Below, one piece after another: positions 25,019 through 34,984 of a DNA stretch of 64,000 nt (within the stretch, counting starts at the first letter, position 1; each line of letters opens with the position of its first letter). The DNA is taken from positions 992,001-1,056,000 of the forward strand of contig NZ_SDPQ02000001.1 in NCBI RefSeq assembly GCF_004134905.2. The letters run 5' to 3'. Origin of the DNA: Aeromicrobium ginsengisoli (GTDB lineage: Bacteria; Actinomycetota; Actinomycetes; Propionibacteriales; Nocardioidaceae). The position numbers and the translations under genes are program-made. Under the pieces are notes generated by a model. It did not search any database and was not told where the DNA came from. It worked only from the letters and a program-made list of their open reading frames with translations.

Positions 25019-25765
25019 TCACTGCTGAGCGTGCGCGGCGCCGACCTGGTTCGCGAGCGCGACGGCCACGCGTCGTTGCTCGAGTGTCGGGCGTACGATC
25101 CGCGTCGAGGCGACGATCAGGAACGCACCCTCGACGCGGCCGAGGTGGCGTACCGGCAGCACCAGCTCATCGAGCACCGGGAGGCCGTCCCGCTCGACGT
25201 TGACGACATGCCCATGCACCGTCACCTCACCGTCCGGCCCCAGCGCGGCGCTGTCCGGGCGGACGACGCCGGCCTCGACGAAGCGGCACGAGTCGACCTC
25301 GAGGAGCTCAGCGATGTGGGCCGCAGCCTGGTCGGCGAACGCGGCGGACGACGACTGGGCCGAGACGATCTGCGAGGTGGCCATGAGTCCGTTCAGGTAG
25401 CCCGCCCGGCGGCTGGCCACGGCCTGCTGGCGTCCGCCCCAGATCGCGAGCTCCGTCACGGCGACTCCCACCAGGACGAGCAGCAAGGTGACCTCGATGT
25501 CATCGGAGTCCTCGATCGTGAATCGGTGGAATGGCTGGGTGAGGAAGAAGTCGAACCACACCCCGCCCGAGACGGCGGCGGCGAGACCCGCCAGTCGATC
25601 CCCGGTCGCGGCAGCGGCGACGACGAGGGCGACCAGCACGAGCGCAGCCGTTGCTGCCGTGACCTCACCACGCATCTGGGCCGCCACAGAGCACCACACG
25701 AGGGGCAGTCCGGCGGCAAGGCCGACCAGTGCGGTCGGGTGCTGCCGCCACCACGTTGTTCCCAT
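25019..25765 (-). CDS. DUF4118 membrane sensor-like protein without a kinase domain
   Basis: The 248-aa protein has the four-helix DUF4118 segment known from KdpD (GVWFDFFLTQPFHRFTIEDS between helices 2 and 3), followed by a GAF-like cytoplasmic domain and no histidine kinase part. It therefore looks like the input half of KdpD on its own. It follows kdpE after 86 nt, and the 16-bp element at 25817-25832 is nearly identical to one upstream of kdpF. It may modulate KdpD or bind a ligand; both roles are inferred. ATG 25765 has a GGAG at short spacing. Confidence 0.8.
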   Translation of the reverse strand: MGTTWWRQHPTALVGLAAGLPLVWCSVAAQMRGEVTAATAALVLVALVVAAAATGDRLAGLAAAVSGGVWFDFFLTQPFHRFTIEDSDDIEVTLLLVLVGVAVTELAIWGGRQQAVASRRAGYLNGLMATSQIVSAQSSSAAFADQAAAHIAELLEVDSCRFVEAGVVRPDSAALGPDGEVTVHGHVVNVERDGLPVLDELVLPVRHLGRVEGAFLIVASTRIVRPTLEQRRVAVALANQVGAAHAQQ

Positions 25766-25816
25766 GACTCCATGGTTGCGCGGATCAACGGGTTGAGCGC
25801 CGATCGCCGCAAATCC

Positions 25817-25832
25817 TGACGCGATCTTGACG
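25817..25832. promoter_or_regulatory. putative KdpE site upstream of DUF4118 gene
   Basis: TGACGCGATCTTGACG matches the kdpF upstream element TGACGCGTTCTTGACG at 15 of 16 bases. It lies 52 bp before the DUF4118 start. The two TGACG half-sites are 11 bp apart, as for OmpR/PhoB-type response regulators. Confidence 0.6.
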
Positions 25833-25851
25833 CTCTGGTCTGAGCTCTGGG

Positions 25852-26526
25852 TCAGACGACGAGCCGGTAGCCGATGCCGGGATCCGTGATGAACATCGTG
25901 GGCCTGGAGGGATCCTGCTCGAGCTTGCGCCGGATCTGCGCGAGGTAGACCCGCAGGTAGTTGGTCTCCCGGTCGTACGCGGGCCCCCACACCTCGTGGA
26001 GCAGCTCGCCCTGACGCACCAGCCGTCCCTCGCGACGCGCAAGGACCTCGACGATGTGCCACTCGGTCGGGGTGAGACGTACGTCGGCGCCGGCTCGGGT
26101 CGCTTGACGCTCCCGCACGTCGAGGCGTACGTCGCCGGACTCCACGACCCACGGCGCGTCGTCGCCGCCACTTCGCCGGATCGCCGCCCGCACCCTCGCC
26201 AGCAGCTCCTCCATGTCGAAGGGCTTGGTCACGTAGTCGTCGGCACCCTCGTCGAGGGCCTCGACCTTGTCGTCCGACTCATGCCGTGCCGACAGCACGA
26301 CAACCGGCACCTGTGTGTAGACCCGGAGGCGCTTGAGCACCGCGACACCGTCGAGGTCGGGAAGGCCGAGGTCGAGGATCACGACGTCGGGCATGCGCTC
26401 GTCGATGATCTGCAGGGCTGACCGACCGTCGCCTGCGGTCTCGACGTCGTAGCCCCTGGCTCGCAGGTTGATCGAGAGCGTGCGCAGGATGGCTGGGTCG
26501 TCGTCGACCGCGAGCACGAACGTCAT
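25852..26526 (-). CDS. kdpE: KdpE response regulator
   Basis: The 224-aa OmpR-family regulator has a receiver domain with phospho-acceptor Asp52 (VVILDLGLPDLDG), conserved Lys in YVTKPF, and a C-terminal winged helix with LTPTEWHIVEVLARREG and the RKLEQDPSRP recognition region. KdpE is phosphorylated by KdpD under potassium limitation or osmotic stress and activates kdpFABC. The start overlaps the kdpD stop by 4 nt (ATGA). Confidence 0.95.
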   Translation of the reverse strand: MTFVLAVDDDPAILRTLSINLRARGYDVETAGDGRSALQIIDERMPDVVILDLGLPDLDGVAVLKRLRVYTQVPVVVLSARHESDDKVEALDEGADDYVTKPFDMEELLARVRAAIRRSGGDDAPWVVESGDVRLDVRERQATRAGADVRLTPTEWHIVEVLARREGRLVRQGELLHEVWGPAYDRETNYLRVYLAQIRRKLEQDPSRPTMFITDPGIGYRLVV

Positions 26527-29051
26527 GCCTGCCCTCCGTCGAGCTCCGAACCGGTCCGCGGCAGGTCGAGGACGAACGTGAGTCCGCCGCCGGGGGTGTC
26601 TTCGACGGTCAACGTACCGCCCATCGCCTCGGTCAGGCCCCGGGCGACCGCGAGGCCGAGTCCGATGCCCTCCCCGCGTGGGATGTCTCCCAGGCGTTGG
26701 AACGGCTCGAACAGCCGCTCACGCTGGTCGAGCGGCACGCCCGGCCCGGTGTCTACGATGCGGACGAGCACCCGCTCCCCTGCTGCCGAGGCATCGACCC
26801 GGACCTGCGTCTCGGCGCTCGCGTAGGCCAAGGCGTTGCCGACGAGATTCGCGATCACCCGCTCGAGCAGGCCCGCGTCGCCGACGACGAGCGCCGCGTC
26901 GTCGGCCACCACGACGTCGACCCGCTCCCGTCCCGCCAGGGCCGCCAACGCCGTACGGATCGTGCCCTCGACCTCGACCTCGTCGGCGTGGGCGTTGACC
27001 GCACCCATCTGCAGGCGGCTCATGTCGAGCAGGTTGGCCACCAGGTCGTCCAGGCGATCCGCCCCTTCCTCGACGGTCGCGAGCAGTGCCTCCTCGTCCT
27101 CCGGCGACCAGGTGATCTGGTCGTTGCGGAGGCTGCTGACGGCGGCCTTGACGGCGGCAAGTGGTGAGCGCAGGTCGTGCGACACCGCTGCGAGGAGCGC
27201 CGTGCGCGTGCGGTCGGTCTCCTCCAGCACGCGCCGCTCGCTCCTCGCCTTCATCGCGCGACGACGCTCGCCCAGGACAGAGGCATGCGCGGCGTACGCC
27301 TTGAGGAGTCGTTGATCGGCCGCGGCCAGCGAGCGGCCGACGAGTGCGAGGTAGGTCTCGTCGTCGACCTTGACGCTGACGTCCGCCGATGCGAGGTCGA
27401 CGACCGGCTCACCGAACCCGATCGAGACCTGTCCGTCGGTGCCGATGATCGCCGCGCCCCGCATGCCGAACAGCTCGCAGGCTCCGGCCAGCAGCGTGCG
27501 CATGTCGCCGGCGTGCAGCAGGCTGTGGGACAGCACCGAGAGGGCGTCGGCCTCCGCACTGGCCCGCTCCGCCTGCTCCGTCCGGCGAGCCGCCAGGTCG
27601 ACAACCGACGACACCGCGATGGCCACGACGACGAACAGCAGCAGCGCGAATGCGTTCTCCCCACTGGCCACGGTCATCTTGTGAAGTGGCGGGGTGAAGA
27701 AGAAGTTGAGCGCAAATCCGCTGACGAAGGCGCTCACGATCGCCGGCAACAGGCCGCCGGCGATCGCGGTCGCCACGACGAGCGCCATGTAGAGCATCGA
27801 CTCGGTCGGCAGGCCGTGGAAGTCGGGCGTCGCGAGCAGGAGCCCCGACAGCACGGCCGGTCCCACGGCGCCCATCGCGAAGCCGTACGCACGCCGCCGC
27901 CCGCTCAGTTCCGCGGCCCGGCGGAAGTTGCGGCGCTTCTTGCGCGCTTCGGCGTGCGTCACGATGTGGACGTCGATGTCGCCGGACTCGGCTATCACGG
28001 TCTCGCCGATGCCGGGATTGGCCAGCGTCGACAGTCGCCCTCGCCGGCTGGCGCCGATGAGGACCTGCGTCGCGTTCTCGGCCTTGGCGAAGTCGAGGAT
28101 CGCGACAGCCGGGTCGTCGCCCACGACCGTGCGGAACGTGCCGCCCATGTCCTCGGTCATGACGTGCAGCTTGTGCAATCGGGCCGGATCCATCTGGACG
28201 AGCCCGTCGCCGCGCGTCACGTAGAGCGCCAGCCACTCCCCACCGCCGATGCGCGACGCGATGCGGGAGGCGCGGCGCATCAGCACCTCGGACTCCGCGC
28301 CACCGGTGACCGCGACGACGATCCGTTCGCGCGCCGCCCACGTCGAGTCGATCCCGTGCTGGTCGCGGTAGCGGTCGAGCCCCTCGTCGACCCGGTCGGC
28401 GAGCCACAGCAGCGCGAGCTCCCGCAGGGCCGTGAGGTTGCCCTCGCGGAAGAACTGCGACAGAGCCGCGTCGACCTTGTCGGGCGCGTAGATGTTGCCG
28501 TGCGCCATACGTCGCCGCAGCGCCTGCGGGCTCATGTCAGCGAGCTCGATCGCGTCCGCCTGGCGCACGAACGTGTCGGGGACGGTCTCCTGCTGACGGA
28601 TGCCGGTGATCGACTCGACGACGTCGTTGAGCGACTCGAGGTGCTGGATGTTGACCGTCGTGATGACGCAGATCCCGGCCGCGAGGAGTGCCTCGACGTC
28701 CTGCCAGCGCTTCTCGTTCTGGGCGCCGGGAATGTTGGTGTGGGCGAGCTCGTCGACCAGGACGACCTCAGGCTTCCGGACGAGCACGGCGTCGAGGTCC
28801 ATCTCCTGGTGCGCCGTGCCCAGGTAGTCGATGGTCCGTCGAGGGATGACCTCGAGGTCGCCGACCTGCTCCTCGGTGTGCACGCGCCCGTGCGTCTCGA
28901 CGTAGCCGATCACGACGTCGGTGCCCCGGGCCGCACGGCGTTGCCCCTCGTCGAGCATCGCGAACGTCTTGCCGACGCCGGGCGAGGCGCCGAGGTACAC
29001 CCGCAGGATGCCTCGCTGCCTCGCCTCGTGCTGCACGCCTTCAGTGTGCAC
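26523..29051 (-). CDS. kdpD: KdpD sensor histidine kinase
   Basis: The 842-aa kinase has an N-terminal KdpD domain with Walker A GASPGVGKTFAML and Walker B-like VDELAHTN, a universal-stress-protein domain (about 250-365), four DUF4118 membrane helices (about 395-490), a GAF-like region, the phospho-acceptor box AVSHDLRSPLAAVK (about 625) and a HATPase domain with GLGLAVARGL. It senses K+ and turgor and phosphorylates KdpE. GTG 29051 is used. It is 12 nt downstream of kdpC in the same operon. Confidence 0.96.
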   Translation of the reverse strand: MHTEGVQHEARQRGILRVYLGASPGVGKTFAMLDEGQRRAARGTDVVIGYVETHGRVHTEEQVGDLEVIPRRTIDYLGTAHQEMDLDAVLVRKPEVVLVDELAHTNIPGAQNEKRWQDVEALLAAGICVITTVNIQHLESLNDVVESITGIRQQETVPDTFVRQADAIELADMSPQALRRRMAHGNIYAPDKVDAALSQFFREGNLTALRELALLWLADRVDEGLDRYRDQHGIDSTWAARERIVVAVTGGAESEVLMRRASRIASRIGGGEWLALYVTRGDGLVQMDPARLHKLHVMTEDMGGTFRTVVGDDPAVAILDFAKAENATQVLIGASRRGRLSTLANPGIGETVIAESGDIDVHIVTHAEARKKRRNFRRAAELSGRRRAYGFAMGAVGPAVLSGLLLATPDFHGLPTESMLYMALVVATAIAGGLLPAIVSAFVSGFALNFFFTPPLHKMTVASGENAFALLLFVVVAIAVSSVVDLAARRTEQAERASAEADALSVLSHSLLHAGDMRTLLAGACELFGMRGAAIIGTDGQVSIGFGEPVVDLASADVSVKVDDETYLALVGRSLAAADQRLLKAYAAHASVLGERRRAMKARSERRVLEETDRTRTALLAAVSHDLRSPLAAVKAAVSSLRNDQITWSPEDEEALLATVEEGADRLDDLVANLLDMSRLQMGAVNAHADEVEVEGTIRTALAALAGRERVDVVVADDAALVVGDAGLLERVIANLVGNALAYASAETQVRVDASAAGERVLVRIVDTGPGVPLDQRERLFEPFQRLGDIPRGEGIGLGLAVARGLTEAMGGTLTVEDTPGGGLTFVLDLPRTGSELDGGQA

Positions 29052-29063
29052 CTTCGCCTGACC

Positions 29064-29642
29064 TCACTGTCGGGCCAGCGCCAGGTTGAGCTTGAGCACG
29101 TTGACCTTGGGTTCCCCGAGGAATCCGAGCTGCCGGCCCGACGTGTACGTCTCCACGAGCGCCTTGACGGTCGACACGGACAGGCCGCGTTCACGCGCGA
29201 CCCGATCCACCTGCAGCGCGGCGTACGCCGGCGAGATGTAGGGGTCCAGGCCCGAGGCCGAGGCCGTGACCGCGTCGGCGGGGATCTCCGAGACGTCGAC
29301 GCCCTCGATCGTGGCGATCTCCTGCTGTCGTTGCTTGATCGACTTCAGCAGGTCCGGGTTGGACGGGCCGAGGTTGGAAGGGGCCGAGGCTAGTCCGTCG
29401 TAGTCCGTCGCCGACGGCCGGCCGTGGAACCACTCGGGATCCTTGACCTTGAAGTCCTGGCCGATGATGGCCGAGCCGACGTCCTTGCCGCCCTGCGACA
29501 CGATCTGACCGTTCGCCTTGTCGTGGAACGCGACCTGTCCGACGCCCCACACGGCTGCGGGATAGGCGACCCCGAGCATGACGGTCATGACGACCACGAT
29601 CTTGAGGCCGACGACACTCTGGCGGATGAAGTCTTTGTTCAT
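29064..29642 (-). CDS. kdpC: K+-transporting ATPase subunit KdpC
   Basis: The 192-aa protein has one N-terminal membrane helix and the periplasm-facing KdpC domain, with signature GSAIIGQDF and SASGLDPYISPAYA. KdpC stabilises the KdpFABC complex and aids ATP use by KdpB. It lies 2 nt after kdpB and 12 nt before kdpD. Confidence 0.96.
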   Translation of the reverse strand: MNKDFIRQSVVGLKIVVVMTVMLGVAYPAAVWGVGQVAFHDKANGQIVSQGGKDVGSAIIGQDFKVKDPEWFHGRPSATDYDGLASAPSNLGPSNPDLLKSIKQRQQEIATIEGVDVSEIPADAVTASASGLDPYISPAYAALQVDRVARERGLSVSTVKALVETYTSGRQLGFLGEPKVNVLKLNLALARQ

Positions 29643-29644
29643 GG

Positions 29645-31642
29645 TTATCCGATTCCTGGGATGGTCGAGACGAGGAGGTCGATGAGCTTGATCCCGATGA
29701 ACGGTGCGATGACGCCGCCGACGCCGTAGACCAAGATGTTGCGGCGCAGGATGGACTCCGCCGACGCGGCGCGGAACGTGACGCCCTTGAGCGCCAGTGG
29801 GATCAGCGCGACGATGACCAGCGCGTTGAAGATCACGGCCGAGGTGATCGCCGACGCCGGCGTCGAGAGCTTCATGACGTTCAGCGAGTCCAGCGAGGGA
29901 TAGGCCGCGAGGAACATCGCCGGGATGATCGCGAAGTACTTCGCGACGTCGTTGGCGATCGAGAACGTCGTCAGCGCTCCGCGGGTGATGAGCAGCTGCT
30001 TGCCGATCGCGACGATGTCGATGAGCTTCGTCGGGTCGGAGTCGAGGTCGACCATGTTGCCGGCCTCCTTGGCCGCCGACGTCCCGGAGTTCATCGCGAC
30101 GCCGACGTCGGCCGCGGCGAGCGCCGGCGCGTCATTCGTGCCGTCACCGGTCATGGCGACGAGTCGCCCGCCCTCCTGCTCCTTGTGGATCAGCCTCATC
30201 TTGTCCTCGGGCGTGGCCTCGGCGAGGAAGTCGTCGACCCCGGCCTCCGCCGCGATCGATGCCGCCGTCAGCGGGTTGTCACCCGTGATCATGACCGTGC
30301 GGATGCCCATGCGACGCAGCTCGGCGAAGCGTTCCGTCATGCCCTCCTTGACGACGTCCTTGAGGTGCACGACGCCGAGGACCTTGGCGGTCGCGCCGTC
30401 CATCTCGGCGACGACGAGCGGCGTCCCGCCGCTGCCGGCGATCTCGTCGACCGTCAGGCGTACGCCGGGATCCATGTCTCGGCCGACCCACGCGGCAACC
30501 GACGAGCCAGCGCCCTTGCGGACCTCGCGCCCGTCGGCCAGGTCGACTCCCGACATCCGGGTCTGTGCCGTGAACTCCACGAACTCGGCCCCGACTGGCA
30601 GGTCGTTGTCGTCGGCACCTTCAGCCAGGGCGAGCTCGACGATCGAGCGACCCTCCGGCGTCTGGTCGGCGAGGCTCGACAGCCGGGCCGCATCGCGCAT
30701 CTCCTCGGCGCTGACTCCGGCAGCCGGCACGAAACGTGAGGCCTGCCGGTTGCCGTACGTGATGGTGCCGGTCTTGTCGAGCAGCAGGGTGCTGACGTCG
30801 CCGGCTGCCTCGACCGCGCGGCCGGACATGGCCAGGACGTTGACGCGCACGAGCCGGTCCATCCCGGCGATGCCGATCGCGCTCAGCAGGGCGCCGATCG
30901 TGGTCGGGATGAGGCAGACCAGGAGGGCCACCAGGACCAGGGTGCTCTGCGGTGCGCCGGCGTAGTCGGCCATCGGCCGCAGCGTCGCCACGGCGAGCAG
31001 GAACACGATCGTCAGGCTCACCAACAGGATCGAGAGGGCGATCTCGTTGGGGGTCTTGCGGCGCGAAGCGCCTTCGACGAGCGCGATCATCCGGTCGAGG
31101 AACGTCTCGCCCGGCGCTGAGGTGATCTCGACGACGATCTGGTCCGACAGCACCTTGGTGCCGCCGGTGACGGCCGATCGATCGCCGCCGGCCTCACGGA
31201 TGACGGGGGCCGACTCGCCGGTGATGGCTGACTCGTCGACCGATGCCACCCCCTCGACGACGTCACCGTCGCCCGGGATGACCTCGCCGGCCCGGACCAG
31301 GACGCGGTCACCCTTCTTGAGCGCCGTGCCGGCCACCTGCGTCTCGGTCCCGTCGGGGTCGATCCGGAGCGCCGTGACGTCCGTACGTGCCGCCCGCAGC
31401 GACGCAGCCTGTGCCTTGCCGCGGCCCTCTGCGACCGCCTCGGCGAGGTTGCCGAAGATCACCGTGAGCCAGAGCCAGACCGTGACGGTCCAGGCGAACA
31501 CGCTGGGATCGGTGACCGCGATGACCGTGGTCACGAGCGAGCCGATCCAGACGATGAACATGACCGGGCTGCGCCACAGGTGCCGCGGGTCGAGCTTGCG
31601 CAGAGCCTGGGGCAGCTGCGAAAGGAGTGAGTGGAGCGTCAT
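29645..31642 (-). CDS. kdpB: K+-transporting P-type ATPase subunit KdpB
   Basis: The 665-aa P-type ATPase has the TGES actuator loop (141-144), the phosphorylation site DKTGTIT with Asp289, a [10 protein letters not shown] membrane motif and the [12 protein letters not shown] hinge. It hydrolyses ATP to drive K+ uptake through KdpA. The ATG at 31642 (behind GGAGG) is the family start; the frame remains open far upstream across kdpA, but that part is not coding. It overlaps the kdpA stop by 4 nt. Confidence 0.97.
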   Translation of the reverse strand: MTLHSLLSQLPQALRKLDPRHLWRSPVMFIVWIGSLVTTVIAVTDPSVFAWTVTVWLWLTVIFGNLAEAVAEGRGKAQAASLRAARTDVTALRIDPDGTETQVAGTALKKGDRVLVRAGEVIPGDGDVVEGVASVDESAITGESAPVIREAGGDRSAVTGGTKVLSDQIVVEITSAPGETFLDRMIALVEGASRRKTPNEIALSILLVSLTIVFLLAVATLRPMADYAGAPQSTLVLVALLVCLIPTTIGALLSAIGIAGMDRLVRVNVLAMSGRAVEAAGDVSTLLLDKTGTITYGNRQASRFVPAAGVSAEEMRDAARLSSLADQTPEGRSIVELALAEGADDNDLPVGAEFVEFTAQTRMSGVDLADGREVRKGAGSSVAAWVGRDMDPGVRLTVDEIAGSGGTPLVVAEMDGATAKVLGVVHLKDVVKEGMTERFAELRRMGIRTVMITGDNPLTAASIAAEAGVDDFLAEATPEDKMRLIHKEQEGGRLVAMTGDGTNDAPALAAADVGVAMNSGTSAAKEAGNMVDLDSDPTKLIDIVAIGKQLLITRGALTTFSIANDVAKYFAIIPAMFLAAYPSLDSLNVMKLSTPASAITSAVIFNALVIVALIPLALKGVTFRAASAESILRRNILVYGVGGVIAPFIGIKLIDLLVSTIPGIG

Positions 31643-33297
31643 GACAGAGCCTCCGCGAGGGGTCCGAGTGCCAGCGCCGGGAAGAACGTCAGGCCGGTGA
31701 TCAGGAGGATCACGCCGACGAGCAGGCCGGCGAACAAGGGGGTGTGAGTGGGCAACGTGCCGGCGGTGACCGGCACCTTGCCCTGCCTGGCGAGAGAGCC
31801 GGCCAGAGCCAGGACGAACACGATCGGGACGAACCGGCCGAGCAGCATCGCCGCAGCAAGGGAGAGCTGGAAGAAGTCCGACGTGACGGTGATGCCACCG
31901 AACGCACTGCCGTTGTTGTTGGCCGCGGACGTGAACGCGTAGACCACCTCGCTGAACCCGTGGCCGCCCGGATTGCCCATCGCACCCGAGGTGCTGGATC
32001 GGGCGATCGCCGCGCCGATCCCGACGAGCACGATGGCCGGCACGCTCAGGGTGTAGAGCGCGACGTACGTCATCTCCTGGCGGCCGATCTTCTTGCCGAG
32101 CAGCTCCGGTGTACGCCCGACCATCAGCCCGGCGATGAACACCGTCAGGATCGCCATGATGAGGATGCCGTAGATGCCGGCACCAACCCCTCCGGGCGAG
32201 ACCTCGCCGAGCATCATGTTGACCAGCACCGTGCCGCCCCCGACCGGGGTGAACGAGTCGTGCGAGGCGTTGACCGCTCCGGTCGACGTGCCGGTCGTGA
32301 AGACCGCGAACATCGACGACAGCCAGGTGCCGAACTGGGTCTCCTTGCCCTCCATCGCTCCCCCGGCGAGCCGCGCCGCCTGGGAGTGTGCTCCGACCTC
32401 CGCCCATGTCGTGAGGGCGACCGCGACACCGATCAGGAAGGTCATCGCCCCGAGGATCGACAGGCCCTGCTTGCGGCTGCCGACCATCGTGCCGAGGGTG
32501 CGGGTCAGCGAGATCGGGATGACGAGGATGAAGAACATCTCGAGCAGGTTGCTGATGGGCGTGGGGTTCTCGAACGGATGCGCCGAGTTCGCGTTGAAGA
32601 AGCCACCGCCGTTGGTGCCGAGCTCCTTGATCGACTCCTGGCTCGCCGCGGGACCGCCCGGGATGACCTGCGTCCCGCCCGAGAGCGCGTGCACCGTGTG
32701 GTCGCCGAAGTTCTGGATCGCGCCCTGCGAGATCAGCAGGATCGCACCGACGAACGCCACCGGAAGGAGGATGCGCAGCGTGCCGCGCACCAGGTCGACC
32801 CAGAAGTTGCCGAGCTCGCCGCTGCGTGAGCGTGCGAAACCGCGGATCAGGGCCACCGCCACGGCGACGCCCACCGCCGCCGACAGGAAGTTCTGCACCG
32901 CAAGGCCGCCGGCCTGGGCGGCGAAGCCCAGTGTCGACTCGCCGCCGTACGACTGCCAGTTGGTGTTCGTGACGAACGAGACCGCGGTGTTGAGGCCCAT
33001 CTGCCACGGCATGCCGGGCAGCCCCCGGTCGTACGGCAGGAGGCTCTGCCCGACGAGGATCAGGTAGAGCACGATGATGCTGACGAGCGAGAAGCCGAGC
33101 ACGCTGAGCGTGTACGAGCGAGCGGTCTGCTCCGACTCCGGGTTGACCCCGATCAGGCGGTAGATGCGCTTCTCGATCCGCCAGTGCGACGGGGTCGTGA
33201 AGACGCGCGCCATGTAGTCGCCGAACGGGGCATACACGGCGGCGAGCAGGCCGATGAGAACAGCGAGCGTGAGCAGCCCGGAGACGGTGTCGTTCAT
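31639..33297 (-). CDS. kdpA: K+-transporting ATPase subunit KdpA
   Basis: The 552-aa membrane subunit carries the K+ pathway and has about ten helices. Selectivity-loop motifs of the SKT superfamily are seen in [35 protein letters not shown] and [17 protein letters not shown]. It binds K+ outside the cell with high affinity. It starts eight bases after the kdpF stop, so translation is probably coupled. Confidence 0.96.
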   Translation of the reverse strand: MNDTVSGLLTLAVLIGLLAAVYAPFGDYMARVFTTPSHWRIEKRIYRLIGVNPESEQTARSYTLSVLGFSLVSIIVLYLILVGQSLLPYDRGLPGMPWQMGLNTAVSFVTNTNWQSYGGESTLGFAAQAGGLAVQNFLSAAVGVAVAVALIRGFARSRSGELGNFWVDLVRGTLRILLPVAFVGAILLISQGAIQNFGDHTVHALSGGTQVIPGGPAASQESIKELGTNGGGFFNANSAHPFENPTPISNLLEMFFILVIPISLTRTLGTMVGSRKQGLSILGAMTFLIGVAVALTTWAEVGAHSQAARLAGGAMEGKETQFGTWLSSMFAVFTTGTSTGAVNASHDSFTPVGGGTVLVNMMLGEVSPGGVGAGIYGILIMAILTVFIAGLMVGRTPELLGKKIGRQEMTYVALYTLSVPAIVLVGIGAAIARSSTSGAMGNPGGHGFSEVVYAFTSAANNNGSAFGGITVTSDFFQLSLAAAMLLGRFVPIVFVLALAGSLARQGKVPVTAGTLPTHTPLFAGLLVGVILLITGLTFFPALALGPLAEALS

Positions 33298-33305
33298 GCC
33301 GCGGC

Positions 33306-33395
33306 TCAGAACTTGTCGGGCAGGATCAGGGCGGCGACGAGATAGGCCAAGAGGCCGATCACGATCACCAGCAGGACTGCGGAATCGAAGGTCAT
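33306..33395 (-). CDS. kdpF: KdpF small membrane subunit
   Basis: The 29-aa peptide ([20 protein letters not shown] then AALILPDKF) is a single membrane helix with the Y-L-x-x-A-L-x-x-P-[ED]-[KR]-F ending seen in KdpF. In other bacteria KdpF stabilises the Kdp complex. It is the first gene of the operon, followed at once by kdpA. Confidence 0.9.
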   Translation of the reverse strand: MTFDSAVLLVIVIGLLAYLVAALILPDKF

Positions 33396-33435
33396 GACCT
33401 CATCGCACACCCGGAATCCGCTCGTCCGGCCCGCC

Positions 33436-33473
33436 TTGACGCCGCGCTAGCGGACGTTGACGCGTTCTTGACG
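33436..33473. promoter_or_regulatory. putative KdpE operator upstream of kdpF
   Basis: TTGACG occurs at 33436, 33457 and 33468, with spacings of 21 and 11 bp, so the copies lie on one face of the helix. The core TGACGCGTTCTTGACG (33458-33473) recurs upstream of the DUF4118 gene. It is 63 bp before the kdpF start. On the plus strand TTGACG could also serve as a -35 for the cupin gene, but the second copy at 25817 has no plus-strand gene to serve. Confidence 0.6.
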
Positions 33474-33492
33474 GGCGGGAGACGATGGCCAC

Positions 33493-33830
33493 ATGGACAC
33501 GTGCCGCCTCGATGACGTCCTGGCTTCCTTCGACGAGCACTGGCAGCCGCGTCTGGTGGCATCCGTCAACGACCATGACGTCAAGGTCGCGAAGGTCAAG
33601 GGCGAGTTCATCTGGCACACGCACCCCAACTCCGACGAGCTGTTCCTGGTGCTCGACGGGGAGCTGACGATCGAGCTGCGCGACGGCGACGTCGCGTCGT
33701 GCCCAAGGGCGTCGAGCACCGACCGGTCGCCGAGGTCGAGACGTCGATCATGATGGTCGAGCTGCAGGGCACCGTGAACACCGGCGACGCGGGCGGCGAC
33801 CGTACGTTCGAACCGGTCGACCTGACCTAG
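33493..33830 (+). pseudogene. cupin domain protein, frameshifted
   Basis: The first 68 codons encode a cupin with [18 protein letters not shown] and a GDV turn. After about 33690 the family sequence continues in the +2 frame as [15 protein letters not shown]...FEPVDLT to a TAG at 33828-33830. One missing base in the GTCGCGTCGTG stretch explains this. The two halves together give a normal small cupin of about 112 residues. It is either a true loss of function or a sequencing error. Small cupins of this group bind metal through the two His of HTH and the later Glu/His. Confidence 0.8.
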
Positions 33831-33915
33831 CCGCCACGGCGTGTGACCCCCGCCCTAGGCGGCGTACTCGCCTGATGGACATACTGAGAGGAGTTTTGTC
33901 CTCGTCAGGAAAGAA

Positions 33916-34974
33916 GTGACCCGCGTGCGAAATCCCCGAGCATTCCTTCGCCCTCTGGCCGTCGGCGCACCTGCGCCGGTCGCGGACGTCCCGTTCCGTC
34001 CGAGCCGGATGATCCACTTCTTCGACCCGAGCAACGAGAAGATGCAGGCGAAGGTCCCGGAGATCGCCACCAAGGTCGACATCATCCTGGGCAACCTCGA
34101 GGACGCGATCAAGACCGAGAACAAGGAGGCCGCACGGCAGGGCCTCGTCGACATCGCCAAGAAGACCGACTTCGGCCAGACCCAGCTCTGGACGCGCATC
34201 AACAGCCTCGACTCGCCCTGGGCGCTCGACGACCTGATCACCCTGGTCACCGAGATCGGCGACAAGCTCGACGTCGTCATGGTGCCCAAGGTCGAGGGCG
34301 CGCAGGACATCCACTACGTCGACCGGCTGCTCGCGCAGCTCGAGGCCCGCGCCGGCCTGACCCGGCCGATCCTGGTCCACGCGATCCTCGAGACCGCCGA
34401 GGGCATGACGAACGTCGAGGAGATCGCCGCCGCCAGCCCGCGCATGCAGGGCATCTCGCTCGGGCCCGCCGACCTGGCCGCGAGCCGGCGCATGAAGACG
34501 ACGCGCGTCGGCGGAGGCCACCCCGGCTACCTCGTCCGCGAGGATCCGACGGGAGACGACCTCCACGCCGGCCGGACGACGTACCAGCAGGACCTGTGGC
34601 ACTACACGATCGCGCGCATGGTCGACGCCTGCGCCGCCAACGACATCCTCCCGTTCTACGGCCCGTTCGGTGACATCAAGGACGTCGTCGCATGCGAGGA
34701 CCAGTTCCGCAACGCCTTCCTGCTGGGCTGCGTCGGCGCGTGGAGCCTGCACCCCGTGCAGATCGACATCGCCCGCAAGGTCTTCTCACCCGACCCGGCC
34801 GACGTGGCACACGCCAAGGAGGTCGTCGAGGCGATGGGCGACGGCTCTGGCGCCGTCATGATCAACGGCAAGATGGAGGACGACGCGTCCTGCAAGCAGT
34901 GCCAGGTCATGCTCGACCTCGCCAAGGCTCTCGCCGAGCGCGATCCCGAGCTCGCCGCCGCCTACGACCTCTAG
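33916..34974 (+). CDS. mcl: malyl-CoA/beta-methylmalyl-CoA lyase family protein
   Basis: The 352-aa HpcH/HpaI aldolase-fold protein closely follows the Chloroflexus-type malyl-CoA lyase through the segments [37 protein letters not shown] and YGPFGDIKD, and its length also fits. That enzyme cleaves malyl-CoA, beta-methylmalyl-CoA and citramalyl-CoA in the 3-hydroxypropionate or ethylmalonyl-CoA pathways. Acidic metal ligands are expected in GNLEDAI and around VGGGHPG. The second lyase starts 10 nt downstream, so they share an operon. The assimilation pathway is inferred. Confidence 0.88.
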   Translation: MTRVRNPRAFLRPLAVGAPAPVADVPFRPSRMIHFFDPSNEKMQAKVPEIATKVDIILGNLEDAIKTENKEAARQGLVDIAKKTDFGQTQLWTRINSLDSPWALDDLITLVTEIGDKLDVVMVPKVEGAQDIHYVDRLLAQLEARAGLTRPILVHAILETAEGMTNVEEIAAASPRMQGISLGPADLAASRRMKTTRVGGGHPGYLVREDPTGDDLHAGRTTYQQDLWHYTIARMVDACAANDILPFYGPFGDIKDVVACEDQFRNAFLLGCVGAWSLHPVQIDIARKVFSPDPADVAHAKEVVEAMGDGSGAVMINGKMEDDASCKQCQVMLDLAKALAERDPELAAAYDL

Positions 34975-34984
34975 GAGCTCCGCC

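Noticed and set aside
27177..29393. Very long open frame antisense to kdpD on the plus strand
   Set aside because: High-GC coding bias keeps the antisense frame open; its translation is Arg/Gly/Asp-rich with no family pattern, while kdpD on the other strand has all domains.
31639..33007. Extension of kdpB upstream through kdpA
   Set aside because: The open frame continues, but kdpA is coding in the other frame and the KdpB family start is at 31642 behind GGAGG.
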